64,000 nt of DNA, from the NCBI GenBank assembly GCA_947625555.1, contig CANQOT010000002.1, positions 62,001 to 126,000 of the forward strand. Reading direction: 5' to 3'. The notes under the pieces are model-generated. The model saw nothing but the letters and a program-made list of their open reading frames with translations, was not told where the DNA came from and did no database searches. Shown piece by piece: positions 42,811 through 50,728 of the stretch (positions are counted from its first letter, which is position 1; each line of letters begins with the position of its first letter). Source of the stretch: an uncultured Clostridia bacterium (GTDB taxonomy: Bacteria; Bacillota; Clostridia; Christensenellales; Borkfalkiaceae). The position numbers were made by a program, and so were the translations under genes.

Positions 42811-44127
42811 TCACGCTTTTGCCCAAACGACGGTGGCGTCGCCGCACCAATTCTCGGGCCAATCTGCGGGTTTTTGGTTGCGGCCCGCGACATAGATGGT
42901 CTGCTCGGGCGTCCATTCCGCAAAGGCATTCTCCCCCATTTGCTGGACGCCCGCAGGAATGGCAATCGAAGAGATCCCCACGCATCCTTGGAATGCTTCC
43001 TCGCCGATGCTCTCCACGGAAGAAGGAATCGTGAACGATTCAAGCGCGCGATCAAATGCAAAAGCAGCCTTTTCGATCACTGTGAGCTGCGTATCCTCGG
43101 GCAGGATCACCGTCCGCAGAGATTTACAGCTTTCAAAGACGGCAAACGCGAGATTTTTCAAGCCTTTGGGAAGTTCGATCTTCGTGATGGCAGTCTGTGA
43201 AAAACACCCTATACCCATATACTCCAACTCGCAACCCTCCTCAAACACGACTTCCTTCAGCGCGGTACACTGCGAAAAAGCCTGATCCCCCAACTGTTTT
43301 AGCTTCTTGGGGAGCTCGACGCGTTGCAAGCTCTCTACCAATGAAAATGCCTTCCAACCGATCGAAGTCACATTCTTCAGGTTGACCTCTTCCAAAGAGC
43401 AGTCGTCAAATGCTAAATCCGGAATTTCCGTGAGATTCTCCGCATTGAAGTGGGTCAGAGCAGCGCAGGAGTAAAACGCTTCTTCATCGATCTTACACAC
43501 ATTGTCACTTTCGAAAGATTGCAAGACGTCGCAAAACTTAAACGCCTCTTTGCCGATGGTCGCATTGCCGCCTTCGTAATCCGCGCTCTCCCACAGAGCT
43601 TGCTCAAGCCACGGACTATCGTAGAATGCCTTCTCTCCGATCTCTTTGATCGTCGCAGGCAAATGGAGCGTCTTTATGTGCCACGGGTCGAGATAATACT
43701 TATACTCACTCGAAAAGCCCTCGTCCGCGATCCGGGTGACGAACCTCCCCTCGTGCTCTGCCGGAATAAACAGCTGCTCTACCTTTTTATTTGCCTTCCC
43801 GCCCGAGACCTCGTAGCTGAAATCCTCGAGCAAACGGAATTCGAGCCCTTCCGTCTCATAGACGGCGTTTATCACCGTATCTTCCCCAATATCATCAAAA
43901 TTATCGATTTCCCAATGCCCGATATTGTTTTCGATCTCGGGAACGGGAGGAGGCGTCACGCTCCTTCCCGCGACCCTTTTCACCACGATATCCTCTGCGC
44001 CGTATGCACGAAAAGTCAATGAAACAAGTTTCGGCTTTTCGTCCTTACATGCGCAAAGGATCGCCGAAAGAGAAGCTATCATCGCAAGCACAGAGAGCAT
44101 GACCACGATCTTCATCCTTCTTTTCAT
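42811..44127 (-). CDS. BspA-like leucine-rich-repeat lipoprotein in a repeat-flanked cassette
   Basis: 438 residues; RBS AGGTG. Signal peptide with lipobox LCAC at about residue 27; a beta segment (~35-130) leads into LRR_5 repeats (~135-410): IKEIGEKAFYDSPWL, VTSIGWKAFSLVESLQRVEL, VESIGEEAFQGC. Single-copy gene with its own promoter; its stop lies 10 bp from copy 1 of the direct repeat. The flanking duplication indicates that it was inserted between rpsR and the DUF4234 operon. Confidence 0.88.
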   Translation of the reverse strand: MKRRMKIVVMLSVLAMIASLSAILCACKDEKPKLVSLTFRAYGAEDIVVKRVAGRSVTPPPVPEIENNIGHWEIDNFDDIGEDTVINAVYETEGLEFRLLEDFSYEVSGGKANKKVEQLFIPAEHEGRFVTRIADEGFSSEYKYYLDPWHIKTLHLPATIKEIGEKAFYDSPWLEQALWESADYEGGNATIGKEAFKFCDVLQSFESDNVCKIDEEAFYSCAALTHFNAENLTEIPDLAFDDCSLEEVNLKNVTSIGWKAFSLVESLQRVELPKKLKQLGDQAFSQCTALKEVVFEEGCELEYMGIGCFSQTAITKIELPKGLKNLAFAVFESCKSLRTVILPEDTQLTVIEKAAFAFDRALESFTIPSSVESIGEEAFQGCVGISSIAIPAGVQQMGENAFAEWTPEQTIYVAGRNQKPADWPENWCGDATVVWAKA

Positions 44128-44157
44128 GTTTCACCTCTTTTTGAAAATATTTCAGCC

Positions 44158-44186
44158 ATTATATCATATGGAAATGTAAAATTCAA
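44158..44186 (-). promoter_or_regulatory. Promoter of the cassette lipoprotein gene
   Basis: Minus strand: TTGAAT (44181-44186), 17 bp, TATAAT (44158-44163). Confidence 0.8.
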
Positions 44187-44220
44187 TCGTTTGAAGAGGT
44201 TAAAAATGGAAATTGCTTAA

Positions 44221-44313
44221 AACTTTTACAAAATTCGGAAATCAGAGGCGGAAAACGAAAACTGCACCGCTTTCGGCGAATCGGTAGACTATCTCCTCGG
44301 ACTTGAAGATTAA
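44221..44313 (+). pseudogene. C-terminal remnant of an XRE regulator gene
   Basis: 30 codons between stops, ending FGESVDYLLGLED-stop, the typical end of an XRE-family HTH domain; no start codon, RBS or HTH core remains. It lies inside the cassette between the lipoprotein promoter and copy 2 of the repeat. Confidence 0.6.
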
Positions 44314-44335
44314 CAAAAGAATGTTACGATCAACA

Positions 44336-44459
44336 GGCCTTTTTTCATACCCTCCTACCAAAAAGCGCTCCCCGGAGGGAGCGCTTTCGTTCTTTTTTCA
44401 GTTTGCGGCGGGAACGCCTTCCCTATTCAACCGCGCCACAGTGCGATTGATCGCATACT
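44336..44459 (+). repeat. 123-bp direct repeat, copy 2
   Basis: Matches 42678-42800 with a small difference near 44350 and one change in the hairpin loop. Here the repeat continues into the intact DUF4234 gene, so this side is probably the native junction. Confidence 0.9.
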
Positions 44460-44772
44460 GCGCCATGATGTTTGCGATAAAGCCGCAGAAGATGAGCGAC
44501 AGGAAGAGGTAGAGTCCGCCGTCCGAGGAGGCCTTCTCCATATCCCCCACCTTTTTGCCGAGCATGTAATACCAATAGAAATCATAGATGCCCAGCGTGA
44601 TGATCCCGAAGAGGATCGCCTTTCCGCCGCTCGCCGTCTTGATCTTCGAGAGCGTATTGGAATCATTGGTGAGCTTATAATACCAATAGAATCCATAGAT
44701 CCCGAACGTCAGGAAGGTGAAGAGCAGTGCAAGCCAGGGGTTGCGTGTCTTGATCGTGAGTGCTTTGTTCAT
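44398..44772 (-). CDS. DUF4234-type membrane protein
   Basis: 124 residues; RBS AAGGAG overlaps the stop of the patatin gene. Three hydrophobic segments carry the paired motif FGIYGFYWYYKL and LGIYDFYWYYML, typical of DUF4234 membrane proteins, then LFLSLIFCGFIANIMAQYAIN. Function unknown. Last gene of the helical-protein / patatin operon. Confidence 0.82.
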   Translation of the reverse strand: MNKALTIKTRNPWLALLFTFLTFGIYGFYWYYKLTNDSNTLSKIKTASGGKAILFGIITLGIYDFYWYYMLGKKVGDMEKASSDGGLYLFLSLIFCGFIANIMAQYAINRTVARLNREGVPAAN

Positions 44773-44783
44773 TTGTTTTCTCC

Positions 44784-45653
44784 TTAAAATAGATTTTTAT
44801 GACAGGTCGCATCGTTCCGAAGCGCCTTTCCCAAATAATTGAGCATGCTGAACAAGCGGTCTACGGAGATATTCTTCTGCCGCAACGCATGCTCCTCGAT
44901 GAAGATCTGGTCCACGCGGTCTTGCAGTTCTTCGCGGGTACATTCCCCCACAAAGAGGCGGGCGCAGATCTTCTCGCCGTACTCCTCGGCGCGCGCGATC
45001 ATTTCGTCGACGTACTCCTTGGAAAAATCGTAATGGTTCTTCTTGAAGTCGTTGCAAATGCCGAGGTCGAGATCGAGCACGGGGATATCCGTCGTAAACT
45101 CGCGGCGATAGTCGTAGCGGGCGTCGAAGTGGAGCACGATCAAAAGATCGAAATCCTCGCCCGCGGGCAAATAACCTTTCCCCTTCTTCAAAACGGGGTA
45201 GATGGGAATGTTGTCCCCCGCACCCCCGTCGATCGCAAATCTGTGTTCGAGGACGCTCGGAAAGATACAGAGAAAGGGAAAATTGATCGCCGCGCGCAGA
45301 TATTTTTGCCAACAGGGGTTATATTTCCCCGAGAGCCAATAGTAGCGCAGGCTGAAAAGCGGGATACGGCAGACGGGAAAGGAGAGCGGGATCTCCACCT
45401 CGTCGTCCGGCGAACAAAATTCCCCGATATAATTCCAAAGCATGCGCTTGAAAAAGACCCGATAGAAAAGTTGCGGCGTGCTCCCGATATCGATGTTCCG
45501 ATAGAGATATTCAAAGTCATCGAGACGGTCGGCCGCAAGCGAATAGGCGACGAAGAGCCCCATCGAGGCGCCCGAGATCACCTTGATCTCGTCCCGCCCG
45601 ATATAGCGCAAGAGGGCCTTCGTGAAACCGATCTGATAGGCGCCTTTGCTCAA
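44784..45653 (-). CDS. Patatin-like phospholipase, possibly expressed by -1 frameshift
   Basis: 289 residues if translation starts at the TTG at 45653, but the patatin oxyanion-hole motif begins upstream of it: the frame continues as KLKIGIVYSGALSKGAYQIG back to 45701, with no ATG, GTG or TTG before GAL. The nucleophile elbow is GASMG (GxSxG) at ~29 and the catalytic Asp is in DGGAGD at ~145. The family cleaves lipid acyl esters. The upstream gene ends in a different frame over an A8 run (45700-45707); a -1 slip there would fuse the two proteins exactly in register. Reinitiation at TTG or a homopolymer sequencing error are the alternatives. Confidence 0.8.
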   Translation of the reverse strand: MSKGAYQIGFTKALLRYIGRDEIKVISGASMGLFVAYSLAADRLDDFEYLYRNIDIGSTPQLFYRVFFKRMLWNYIGEFCSPDDEVEIPLSFPVCRIPLFSLRYYWLSGKYNPCWQKYLRAAINFPFLCIFPSVLEHRFAIDGGAGDNIPIYPVLKKGKGYLPAGEDFDLLIVLHFDARYDYRREFTTDIPVLDLDLGICNDFKKNHYDFSKEYVDEMIARAEEYGEKICARLFVGECTREELQDRVDQIFIEEHALRQKNISVDRLFSMLNYLGKALRNDATCHKNLF

Positions 45654-45673
45654 TGCGCCCGAATAGACGATCC

Positions 45674-46135
45674 CTATTTTGAGCTTTCGCCGCCCAGAGT
45701 TTTTTTTATTTCGCTCACACCCTTCCCGACAAGATCGCGTATCGTCTTTGCCGTCTCGATCGCCGTTCCAAGCGCGTCCGTTTTCTTCTCGTGCAACAGA
45801 TCATCCGTCGCCCTCAATACGTCGCGCATTTTATCGAGAAGGTCGTAAAGGTGGGCGATCGCCACCGCATGCTTTTCGACGTTCCTCCCCTTGGCAAGCC
45901 CCGCGGCGATATCTTTGAGCTCGGCGATGAAGTAGCTGATATCGCGCACGTCCCCATCCGAGAGCGGATAGTAGGTATTCTTTTTCCACCGCTTAAATTC
46001 CAGCCTGATGACGCGGCAGAGCGCAGTGAGCGAGCGGCGGTCGGCGGAATACTGTTCGCACAACTGCGCCAAAAGATAATAGCGCGTCAACACGGTTTTC
46101 TTTTTTTCCGCGCTGACCTTAACGGACATTTCCAT
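45674..46135 (-). CDS. Helical protein of unknown function upstream of patatin
   Basis: 153 residues; AGGAG lies 8 bp before the ATG at 46135. Predicted almost wholly alpha-helical and amphipathic (YYLLAQLCEQYSADRRSLTA, then YFIAELKDIAAGLAKGRN), rich in Lys, Asp and Leu, with no recognised domain or signal peptide. Its last codons include a slippery A-run at 45700-45707 and it overlaps the patatin frame. First gene of a three-gene operon with patatin and DUF4234, opposite an XRE regulator. Could be a partner or N-terminal module of the patatin. Confidence 0.75.
   Translation of the reverse strand: MEMSVKVSAEKKKTVLTRYYLLAQLCEQYSADRRSLTALCRVIRLEFKRWKKNTYYPLSDGDVRDISYFIAELKDIAAGLAKGRNVEKHAVAIAHLYDLLDKMRDVLRATDDLLHEKKTDALGTAIETAKTIRDLVGKGVSEIKKTLGGESSK
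45701..45727 (-). promoter_or_regulatory. Candidate programmed -1 frameshift site
   Basis: Minus strand: slippery heptamer A-AAA-AAA (45701-45707) in the zero frame of the helical-protein gene, preceded 12 nt upstream by the SD-like GGGAAGGG (45720-45727), the arrangement used in E. coli dnaX. A -1 slip continues into the patatin frame without a stop. Confidence 0.5.
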
Positions 46136-46155
46136 TTTTTTTCTCCTTGTAGTAA

Positions 46156-46194
46156 TAATAATGCTATTATAAAGTAATAAAATTGCTTTGTCAA
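46156..46194 (-). promoter_or_regulatory. Perfect-consensus promoter and operator-like dyad of the patatin operon
   Basis: Minus strand: TTGACA (46189-46194), 17 bp, TATAAT (46166-46171). An inverted repeat ATAATA-ATGC-TATTAT (46156-46171) overlaps the -10, a plausible site for the divergent XRE regulator. Confidence 0.75.
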
Positions 46195-46248
46195 GTATTT
46201 TAGGTAATTTTTTTGCTAAAATAAAGTAGAAATTAAGGGAGGCGCTCT

Positions 46249-46560
46249 TTGAAACTGAAAATCCGGGAGCTACGGGAAGAGAAGGCTCTGACGCAAAAGG
46301 AGCTTGCTGTGTTGATCGGCAACGTACAGAGGAACATCAGCAACTGGGAAAACGGGTCGAACGAACCCGACTGCGAGAGCATCGTCAAGCTCGCCGACGT
46401 GTTCGGCGTCTCGCTGGACGAACTTTTCGGCAGGGATACGGCATTGATCCCCGCCGGGCTCGACGAGGAGCGGGAGAGATTGATCCGCGCCGTGCTCGCC
46501 CTGCGCAAAGACCAACAGGATGCCCTCGCCCTCTTGCTGAAACCCATTCTCTCGCGATAA
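46249..46560 (+). CDS. XRE-family helix-turn-helix regulator (TTG start)
   Basis: 103 residues with a TTG start at 46249 placed 6 bp after AAGGGAGG, the only start with an RBS. The HTH_3 domain (IRELREEKALTQKELAVLIG, then NVQRNISNWENGSNEPD) ends in FGVSLDELFGRD at ~60, followed by a helical tail. Divergent from the patatin operon with a ~110-bp shared control region, so it probably represses that operon. An extended -10 (TGCTAAAAT, 46214-46222) may drive it. Confidence 0.88.
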   Translation: MKLKIRELREEKALTQKELAVLIGNVQRNISNWENGSNEPDCESIVKLADVFGVSLDELFGRDTALIPAGLDEERERLIRAVLALRKDQQDALALLLKPILSR

Positions 46561-46592
46561 AATACCTTTTTTTCGCCATTGCATGAAAAAAG

Positions 46593-46622
46593 TTGACATG
46601 GGTGCATAGAACATGCTATAAT
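46593..46622 (+). promoter_or_regulatory. Promoter of the isc operon
   Basis: TTGACA, 18-bp spacer, TATAAT. A short dyad (CCTATCGAAAAGATAGG, 46624-46640) just after the -10 could be an operator for the encoded Rrf2 regulator. Confidence 0.75.
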
Positions 46623-46666
46623 TCCTATCGAAAAGATAGGAATTTATTTTTGCGGAGGATCACAAC

Positions 46667-47854
46667 ATGTTTGTATATGCCGATCATGCGGCGACGACGA
46701 AGATTTCACCCTGTGCACTCGAGGCCTACAATCAGACCGCATGGGCGTTTTACGGCAACCCTTCCAGCCTTCACACCGAGGGCCAGCATGCGAAGGAGGT
46801 CCTCGAAAAGAGCCGCGAAACCATTGCGACCATTCTCAATGCCACTCCCCGCGAAATCTACTTTACTTCGGGCGGAAGCGAGGCAGATAATCAGGCAATC
46901 CTTTCGGCCGCCTATGCGGGCGCGAAGAAGGGAAAGAAGAAGATCGTCTCCACCGCCATCGAGCACCATGCCGTCCTGCATACCCTCGAAAAGCTCAAAA
47001 AGGAGGGCTTCGAGATCGTCCTTTTGCCCGTCGGGCAGGAGGGCATCGTGAAGGCGGAGGACGTTGCAAACTGCATCGGCGAGGATACCGCCCTCGTCTC
47101 CGTCATGCTCGCCAACAACGAGATCGGGACCCTCCAACCCGTGGAGGAGATCGGCAAAATTTGCCGCGAAAAGGGCGTCTTGTTCCACACCGACGCCGTG
47201 CAGGCCGTGGGGCATATCCCCGTCGACGTCGCAGAGATCGGCTGTGACTACCTCGCCCTCTCGGCGCACAAGTTCGGCGGGCCCAAGGGCGTGGGCGTCC
47301 TCTTCGCGAAAAGGGGCGCGCCCCTTACCCCCCTTATCGAGGGCGGAGCGCAGGAAAGCGGCAAGCGCGCGGGCACCGAAGATCTGCCCGCTATCGCCGC
47401 CATGGCGGCCGCTTTGAAGGCCTCGGTCGCGGACATGGGTGCCACCAATGCGCTCTTGAAGAAATTACAGACCAAACTCATCGAGGGACTCTCCCGCATT
47501 CCCCACTCTGCCCTCAACGGCGACAGGGAGAGGCGGCTTGCCGGGAATGTGAGCTTCTGCTTCGAGGGCTGTGAGGGCGAAGCGCTCCTTCTGTATCTCG
47601 ACGACGAGGGCATCTGCGCGTCCTCGGGCTCGGCGTGCACGTCGGGCTCCTTGGACCCTTCGCACGTGCTCCTCGCGATCGGGCGGGTGCACGACGTCGC
47701 GCACGGTTCGCTGCGCCTCACGCTCGGCCCCGAAAATACCGAGGCGGACGTCGATTACCTCCTCGAAAAGATCCCCGAAGTCGTCGAAAAGGTGCGCTCG
47801 TTCTCCCCCGTCTGGCGCGACCTGAAAGAGGGCAAACGGCAGTTTATCTTGTAA
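46667..47854 (+). CDS. iscS: Cysteine desulfurase
   Basis: 395 residues. Starts FVYADHAATT, and has the PLP lysine K202 in SAHKFGGPKG, the His of EHHAVLHTLE at ~101 and the catalytic Cys324 in SSGSACTSGSL. Takes sulfur from cysteine for Fe-S cluster assembly or tRNA thiolation. Forms an operon with iscU (25-bp gap) and an iscR-like gene, which supports the Fe-S role. Confidence 0.95.
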   Translation: MFVYADHAATTKISPCALEAYNQTAWAFYGNPSSLHTEGQHAKEVLEKSRETIATILNATPREIYFTSGGSEADNQAILSAAYAGAKKGKKKIVSTAIEHHAVLHTLEKLKKEGFEIVLLPVGQEGIVKAEDVANCIGEDTALVSVMLANNEIGTLQPVEEIGKICREKGVLFHTDAVQAVGHIPVDVAEIGCDYLALSAHKFGGPKGVGVLFAKRGAPLTPLIEGGAQESGKRAGTEDLPAIAAMAAALKASVADMGATNALLKKLQTKLIEGLSRIPHSALNGDRERRLAGNVSFCFEGCEGEALLLYLDDEGICASSGSACTSGSLDPSHVLLAIGRVHDVAHGSLRLTLGPENTEADVDYLLEKIPEVVEKVRSFSPVWRDLKEGKRQFIL

Positions 47855-47879
47855 CAATAAAAAAAATCAGAGGTATTAT

Positions 47880-48335
47880 ATGTCATTATACAGCGAAACA
47901 GTCATGGACCACTTCCGCCACCCCCGCAATGTGGGCGTCATCGAGGACGCCGACGGCGTGGGCGAGGTCGGTAATGCCAAGTGCGGCGACATCATGAAGA
48001 TGTATATCAAAGTGAAGGACGGCATCCTCGTCGACGTCAAGTTCGAGACCTTCGGTTGCGGCAGCGCGATCGCTTCGAGCTCGATGGCGACGGAGATGAT
48101 CAAGGGGCAACCCCTCTCCGAGGCCTTAAAGCTCACCAACAAGGCGGTCACCGAGGCCCTCGGCGGCCTTCCCGCGTACAAGCTCCACTGCTCGGTGCTC
48201 GCCGAACAGGCGGTGCAGGCGGCCATTCTCGACTACTACAAGCGCAACAATATCCCCTACGATCCCGATGATTTCAAGTGCGCGCTCTGCGCCCACGAAC
48301 ACGATCATACGGCCGACGACGGGGACGAGGCATGA
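47880..48335 (+). CDS. iscU: Fe-S cluster scaffold protein IscU/NifU-like
   Basis: 151 residues. Three cluster-ligand cysteines C35 (NAKCGD), C60 (FGCGSA) and C104 (LHCSVLAEQ), with the Asp after the first Cys, as in clostridial NifU-like scaffolds; an extra CALCAHEHDH metal-like tail lies near the C-terminus. Stop overlaps the start of the next gene (ATGA). Confidence 0.95.
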   Translation: MSLYSETVMDHFRHPRNVGVIEDADGVGEVGNAKCGDIMKMYIKVKDGILVDVKFETFGCGSAIASSSMATEMIKGQPLSEALKLTNKAVTEALGGLPAYKLHCSVLAEQAVQAAILDYYKRNNIPYDPDDFKCALCAHEHDHTADDGDEA

Positions 48336-48730
48336 TCGTCTCGACGCGCGGCCGCTACGCCCTCCGCATGATGACGGGCCTCGCGGAATGCGACCGCACC
48401 TCTCTGCGCGAACTTGCCGCCGCCCAAAACGTCCCCTTCAAGTATGCCGAGAGCATCATGAGCTCCCTCGTGAAGGCGGGCTTTGTGGAGAGTGCGCGGG
48501 GAAAGAAGGGCGGATACCGCCTCACGCGCGCCCCCGCCGAATATACGCTCGCCGAAGTTTTGCGCGAGACGGAGACGTCGCTCGCCGCCACCGACTGCAC
48601 GGGCCGCAAGGAACAAGCCTGCCCCCGCGCCGCGACGTGCCCCACGCTCCCCGTTTGGCGCGCCCTCGACGAGACGGTCAACGACTTCCTCTCCCGCTAT
48701 ACCCTCCTCGACCTCATGCCCAAAGAATGA
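48332..48730 (+). CDS. iscR: Rrf2-family transcriptional regulator, IscR-like
   Basis: 132 residues from the ATG at 48332 overlapping the iscU stop. Winged helix (VSTRGRYALRMMTGLA, then KYAESIMSSLVKAGFV, RGKKGGYRL) followed by three Cys (C..ACPRAATC) at the IscR cluster position. Probably senses 2Fe-2S status and regulates this operon. Unlike the E. coli order, it is the last gene. Confidence 0.93.
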   Translation: MIVSTRGRYALRMMTGLAECDRTSLRELAAAQNVPFKYAESIMSSLVKAGFVESARGKKGGYRLTRAPAEYTLAEVLRETETSLAATDCTGRKEQACPRAATCPTLPVWRALDETVNDFLSRYTLLDLMPKE

Positions 48731-48748
48731 ACATACATAGCATAAAAA

Positions 48749-48784
48749 GCGCCCCCGTTTTCAGACGAAAACGGGGGCGCAAGC
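48749..48784 (-). terminator. Bidirectional terminator between iscR and the 48797 gene
   Basis: 14-bp perfect stem GCGCCCCCGTTTTC/GAAAACGGGGGCGC with AGAC loop; T5 on the minus strand makes it strongest for the 48797-49384 gene. Confidence 0.85.
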
Positions 48785-48796
48785 CTTATAAGGAAA

Positions 48797-49384
48797 TTAC
48801 CAGCGCGATCTCTTCGAGCAGAGCTTGATCATGCAGAAGGCGCCCGCCCCGAGGAACACGAGCACGCCGCAGAGGAGACCGATCTGCACGTGCCTGACCT
48901 TCTGCAACTTTTCGCGGTTGTGAAGGTCGAGCGTGGCGACGTTTACGTCCTCGGTAGCGTTCTGCGAAATGCGCACTTTGAGCGCGACGGCAGTGACTTC
49001 GCCGCCCTCCGAGAGTTCCCCCTCTTCGACCAAAAAGACGATGTCCTTCCCCGCGGCAAGGGTATCCAGCTTGTCCGCATCGACGTCGTGCATCGCGACA
49101 AGAACGGTGCAGGAGACGCCCTTTTGGGGCTCCTCGGCCGCCTGCTCCTCCTCTTGATCGGCTTCGGCCTTGCTGTCCCAAACCTTCGCATCGACGACAA
49201 AGATATGTACCATGTCCGCATCCGAGGTGTCAATTTCGCTGACTACGGCCTCATACTCCGCGCATTTCGACGACGTCAGGACGCCGAAAAATCTGTTCAG
49301 GCAAAACGAGAGCGCGAGCGCCACGACGTCCAATGCGAAACAGACGCACAGCAAGGTGATGTAGACGATATTCTTTTTATTCAT
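48797..49384 (-). CDS. Membrane protein with two terminal helices, unknown function
   Basis: 195 residues. An N-terminal membrane helix (~7-32) and a C-terminal one (~165-190) bracket a ~130-residue acidic beta domain (SEIDTSDADMVHIFVVDAK, then LVAMHDVDADKLDTLAAGKD) with a Glu-rich loop. The C-tail is basic (KLCSKRSRW). No family recognised. It follows lysC on the same strand at 18 bp, so it may be the last gene of the cdaA-lysC operon. Confidence 0.75.
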   Translation of the reverse strand: MNKKNIVYITLLCVCFALDVVALALSFCLNRFFGVLTSSKCAEYEAVVSEIDTSDADMVHIFVVDAKVWDSKAEADQEEEQAAEEPQKGVSCTVLVAMHDVDADKLDTLAAGKDIVFLVEEGELSEGGEVTAVALKVRISQNATEDVNVATLDLHNREKLQKVRHVQIGLLCGVLVFLGAGAFCMIKLCSKRSRW

Positions 49385-49402
49385 CCGCTCCTCCCTTTCG
49401 GG

Positions 49403-50728
49403 TCACGCCGCATCGGGGCCGAAAAATTCGTCGTACACGGCCTTGATGCTGCGCTCGTAATTTTCGTTATCGACGCCGACGATGATGTTGAGCTCGGAGG
49501 ACCCTTGGTCGATCAGGCGCACGTTGACGCCCGCCCGCGCGATCGCACGGAACAGCCTCGCCGCGGTACCCACGTTGCGGTTCATGCCGTGGCCGACGAC
49601 GGCGATGAGGGCGATATTTTCGATGACATTCATCTTATCGGGCGCCACGCACGCCTCGATCTCCGCGAGGACTTCCGCGAGGACGCCCCCCTTCAACTGG
49701 TTGCTGTCGATGACGAAGGAGAGCGTGTCGATGCCCGAGGGCATATGTTCGAAGGAGATGTCGTGCCGCTTCAACACTTCAAGCGGACGGAGGGCGAAGC
49801 CGCTCATCTCGTTCATCTGCGCCTTCTCGATGAAGATGACGGTGAAATCCTTCTTCCCCGCAATGCCCGTGACGGTGCGCCCGTCGGGGCGGAAATGTTC
49901 GGTGGAGACGATGCGCGTGCCCGCATCTTGGGGGCGGAAGGTGTTGAGGATGCGGATGGGAATATTGGCCTCGCGCACGGGATAGACGGCCTCGGCATGC
50001 AAGACGTTCGCGCCCATGTACGAGAGCTCGCGAAGCTCCTTATAGGAGAGCTTGTCGATCCCGACTGCCCCCGGGACGATGCGCGGATCGCAGGCGAGGA
50101 AGCCGCTGACGTCCGTCCAATTCTCGTATTCGTCCGCACCCACGGCGCGGGCAACGACGGCGCCCGTGATATCGCTCCCGCCGCGCGGGAAGGTCTTTAC
50201 ATGCCCCCGTTCATCTTCGCCGTAAAATCCCGCGACGACGGCCCGCCGCTTGCCTTTGAGGGCTTCGCGCACGAGGGAATAGCTCTTCTCCCCGTCGAGA
50301 TGCCCGCCTTCGAACTTGATGACGTCCTTTGCGTCGATGAAGGGAACGCCCAAAAGGGCGGCCATGATGCGCCCCGAAAGGTACTCCCCGCGGGAAGCGC
50401 AAAAGTCCGCGCTCCTCTCCTGTTCGATCTGTCTCGCCGTCTCTTCGAGGAGGGGCTCGATCTCGAAGCCGAGGGAAAGTTCCTTGACGAGAGAGCGGAA
50501 GCGCGCGGCGACTTTGGCATACGCATCGCCGACATGCCCCCCCTCTTTTACCTCTTGCGCCGTCTCTAAAAGCAGATCGGTGATCTTGATATCTCCGCTG
50601 TAACGCTTGCCCGGCGCGGAGACCACGACGTAGCGCCTCGCGGGGTCGGCTTCCAAAATGCGCTTAACGCGCAGAGCAGTGATGCCGTCCGCCATCGAGG
50701 TGCCGCCGAATTTACACACCTTAATCAT
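49403..50728 (-). CDS. lysC: Aspartate kinase
   Basis: 441 residues from the ATG at 50728, overlapping the DUF1015 gene by 8 bp. Kinase domain with KFGGTSMADG at 5-14, RGGSDITGAVVARAV, ENWTDVSGFLACDPR and the MGANVLHAEAVYP region, then two ACT domains (~300-440; TVIFIEKAQ and VVGHGMNRNVG) for feedback control. Catalyses the first step to Lys, Thr and Met. Most likely regulated allosterically; no riboswitch is visible. Confidence 0.95.
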   Translation of the reverse strand: MIKVCKFGGTSMADGITALRVKRILEADPARRYVVVSAPGKRYSGDIKITDLLLETAQEVKEGGHVGDAYAKVAARFRSLVKELSLGFEIEPLLEETARQIEQERSADFCASRGEYLSGRIMAALLGVPFIDAKDVIKFEGGHLDGEKSYSLVREALKGKRRAVVAGFYGEDERGHVKTFPRGGSDITGAVVARAVGADEYENWTDVSGFLACDPRIVPGAVGIDKLSYKELRELSYMGANVLHAEAVYPVREANIPIRILNTFRPQDAGTRIVSTEHFRPDGRTVTGIAGKKDFTVIFIEKAQMNEMSGFALRPLEVLKRHDISFEHMPSGIDTLSFVIDSNQLKGGVLAEVLAEIEACVAPDKMNVIENIALIAVVGHGMNRNVGTAARLFRAIARAGVNVRLIDQGSSELNIIVGVDNENYERSIKAVYDEFFGPDAA

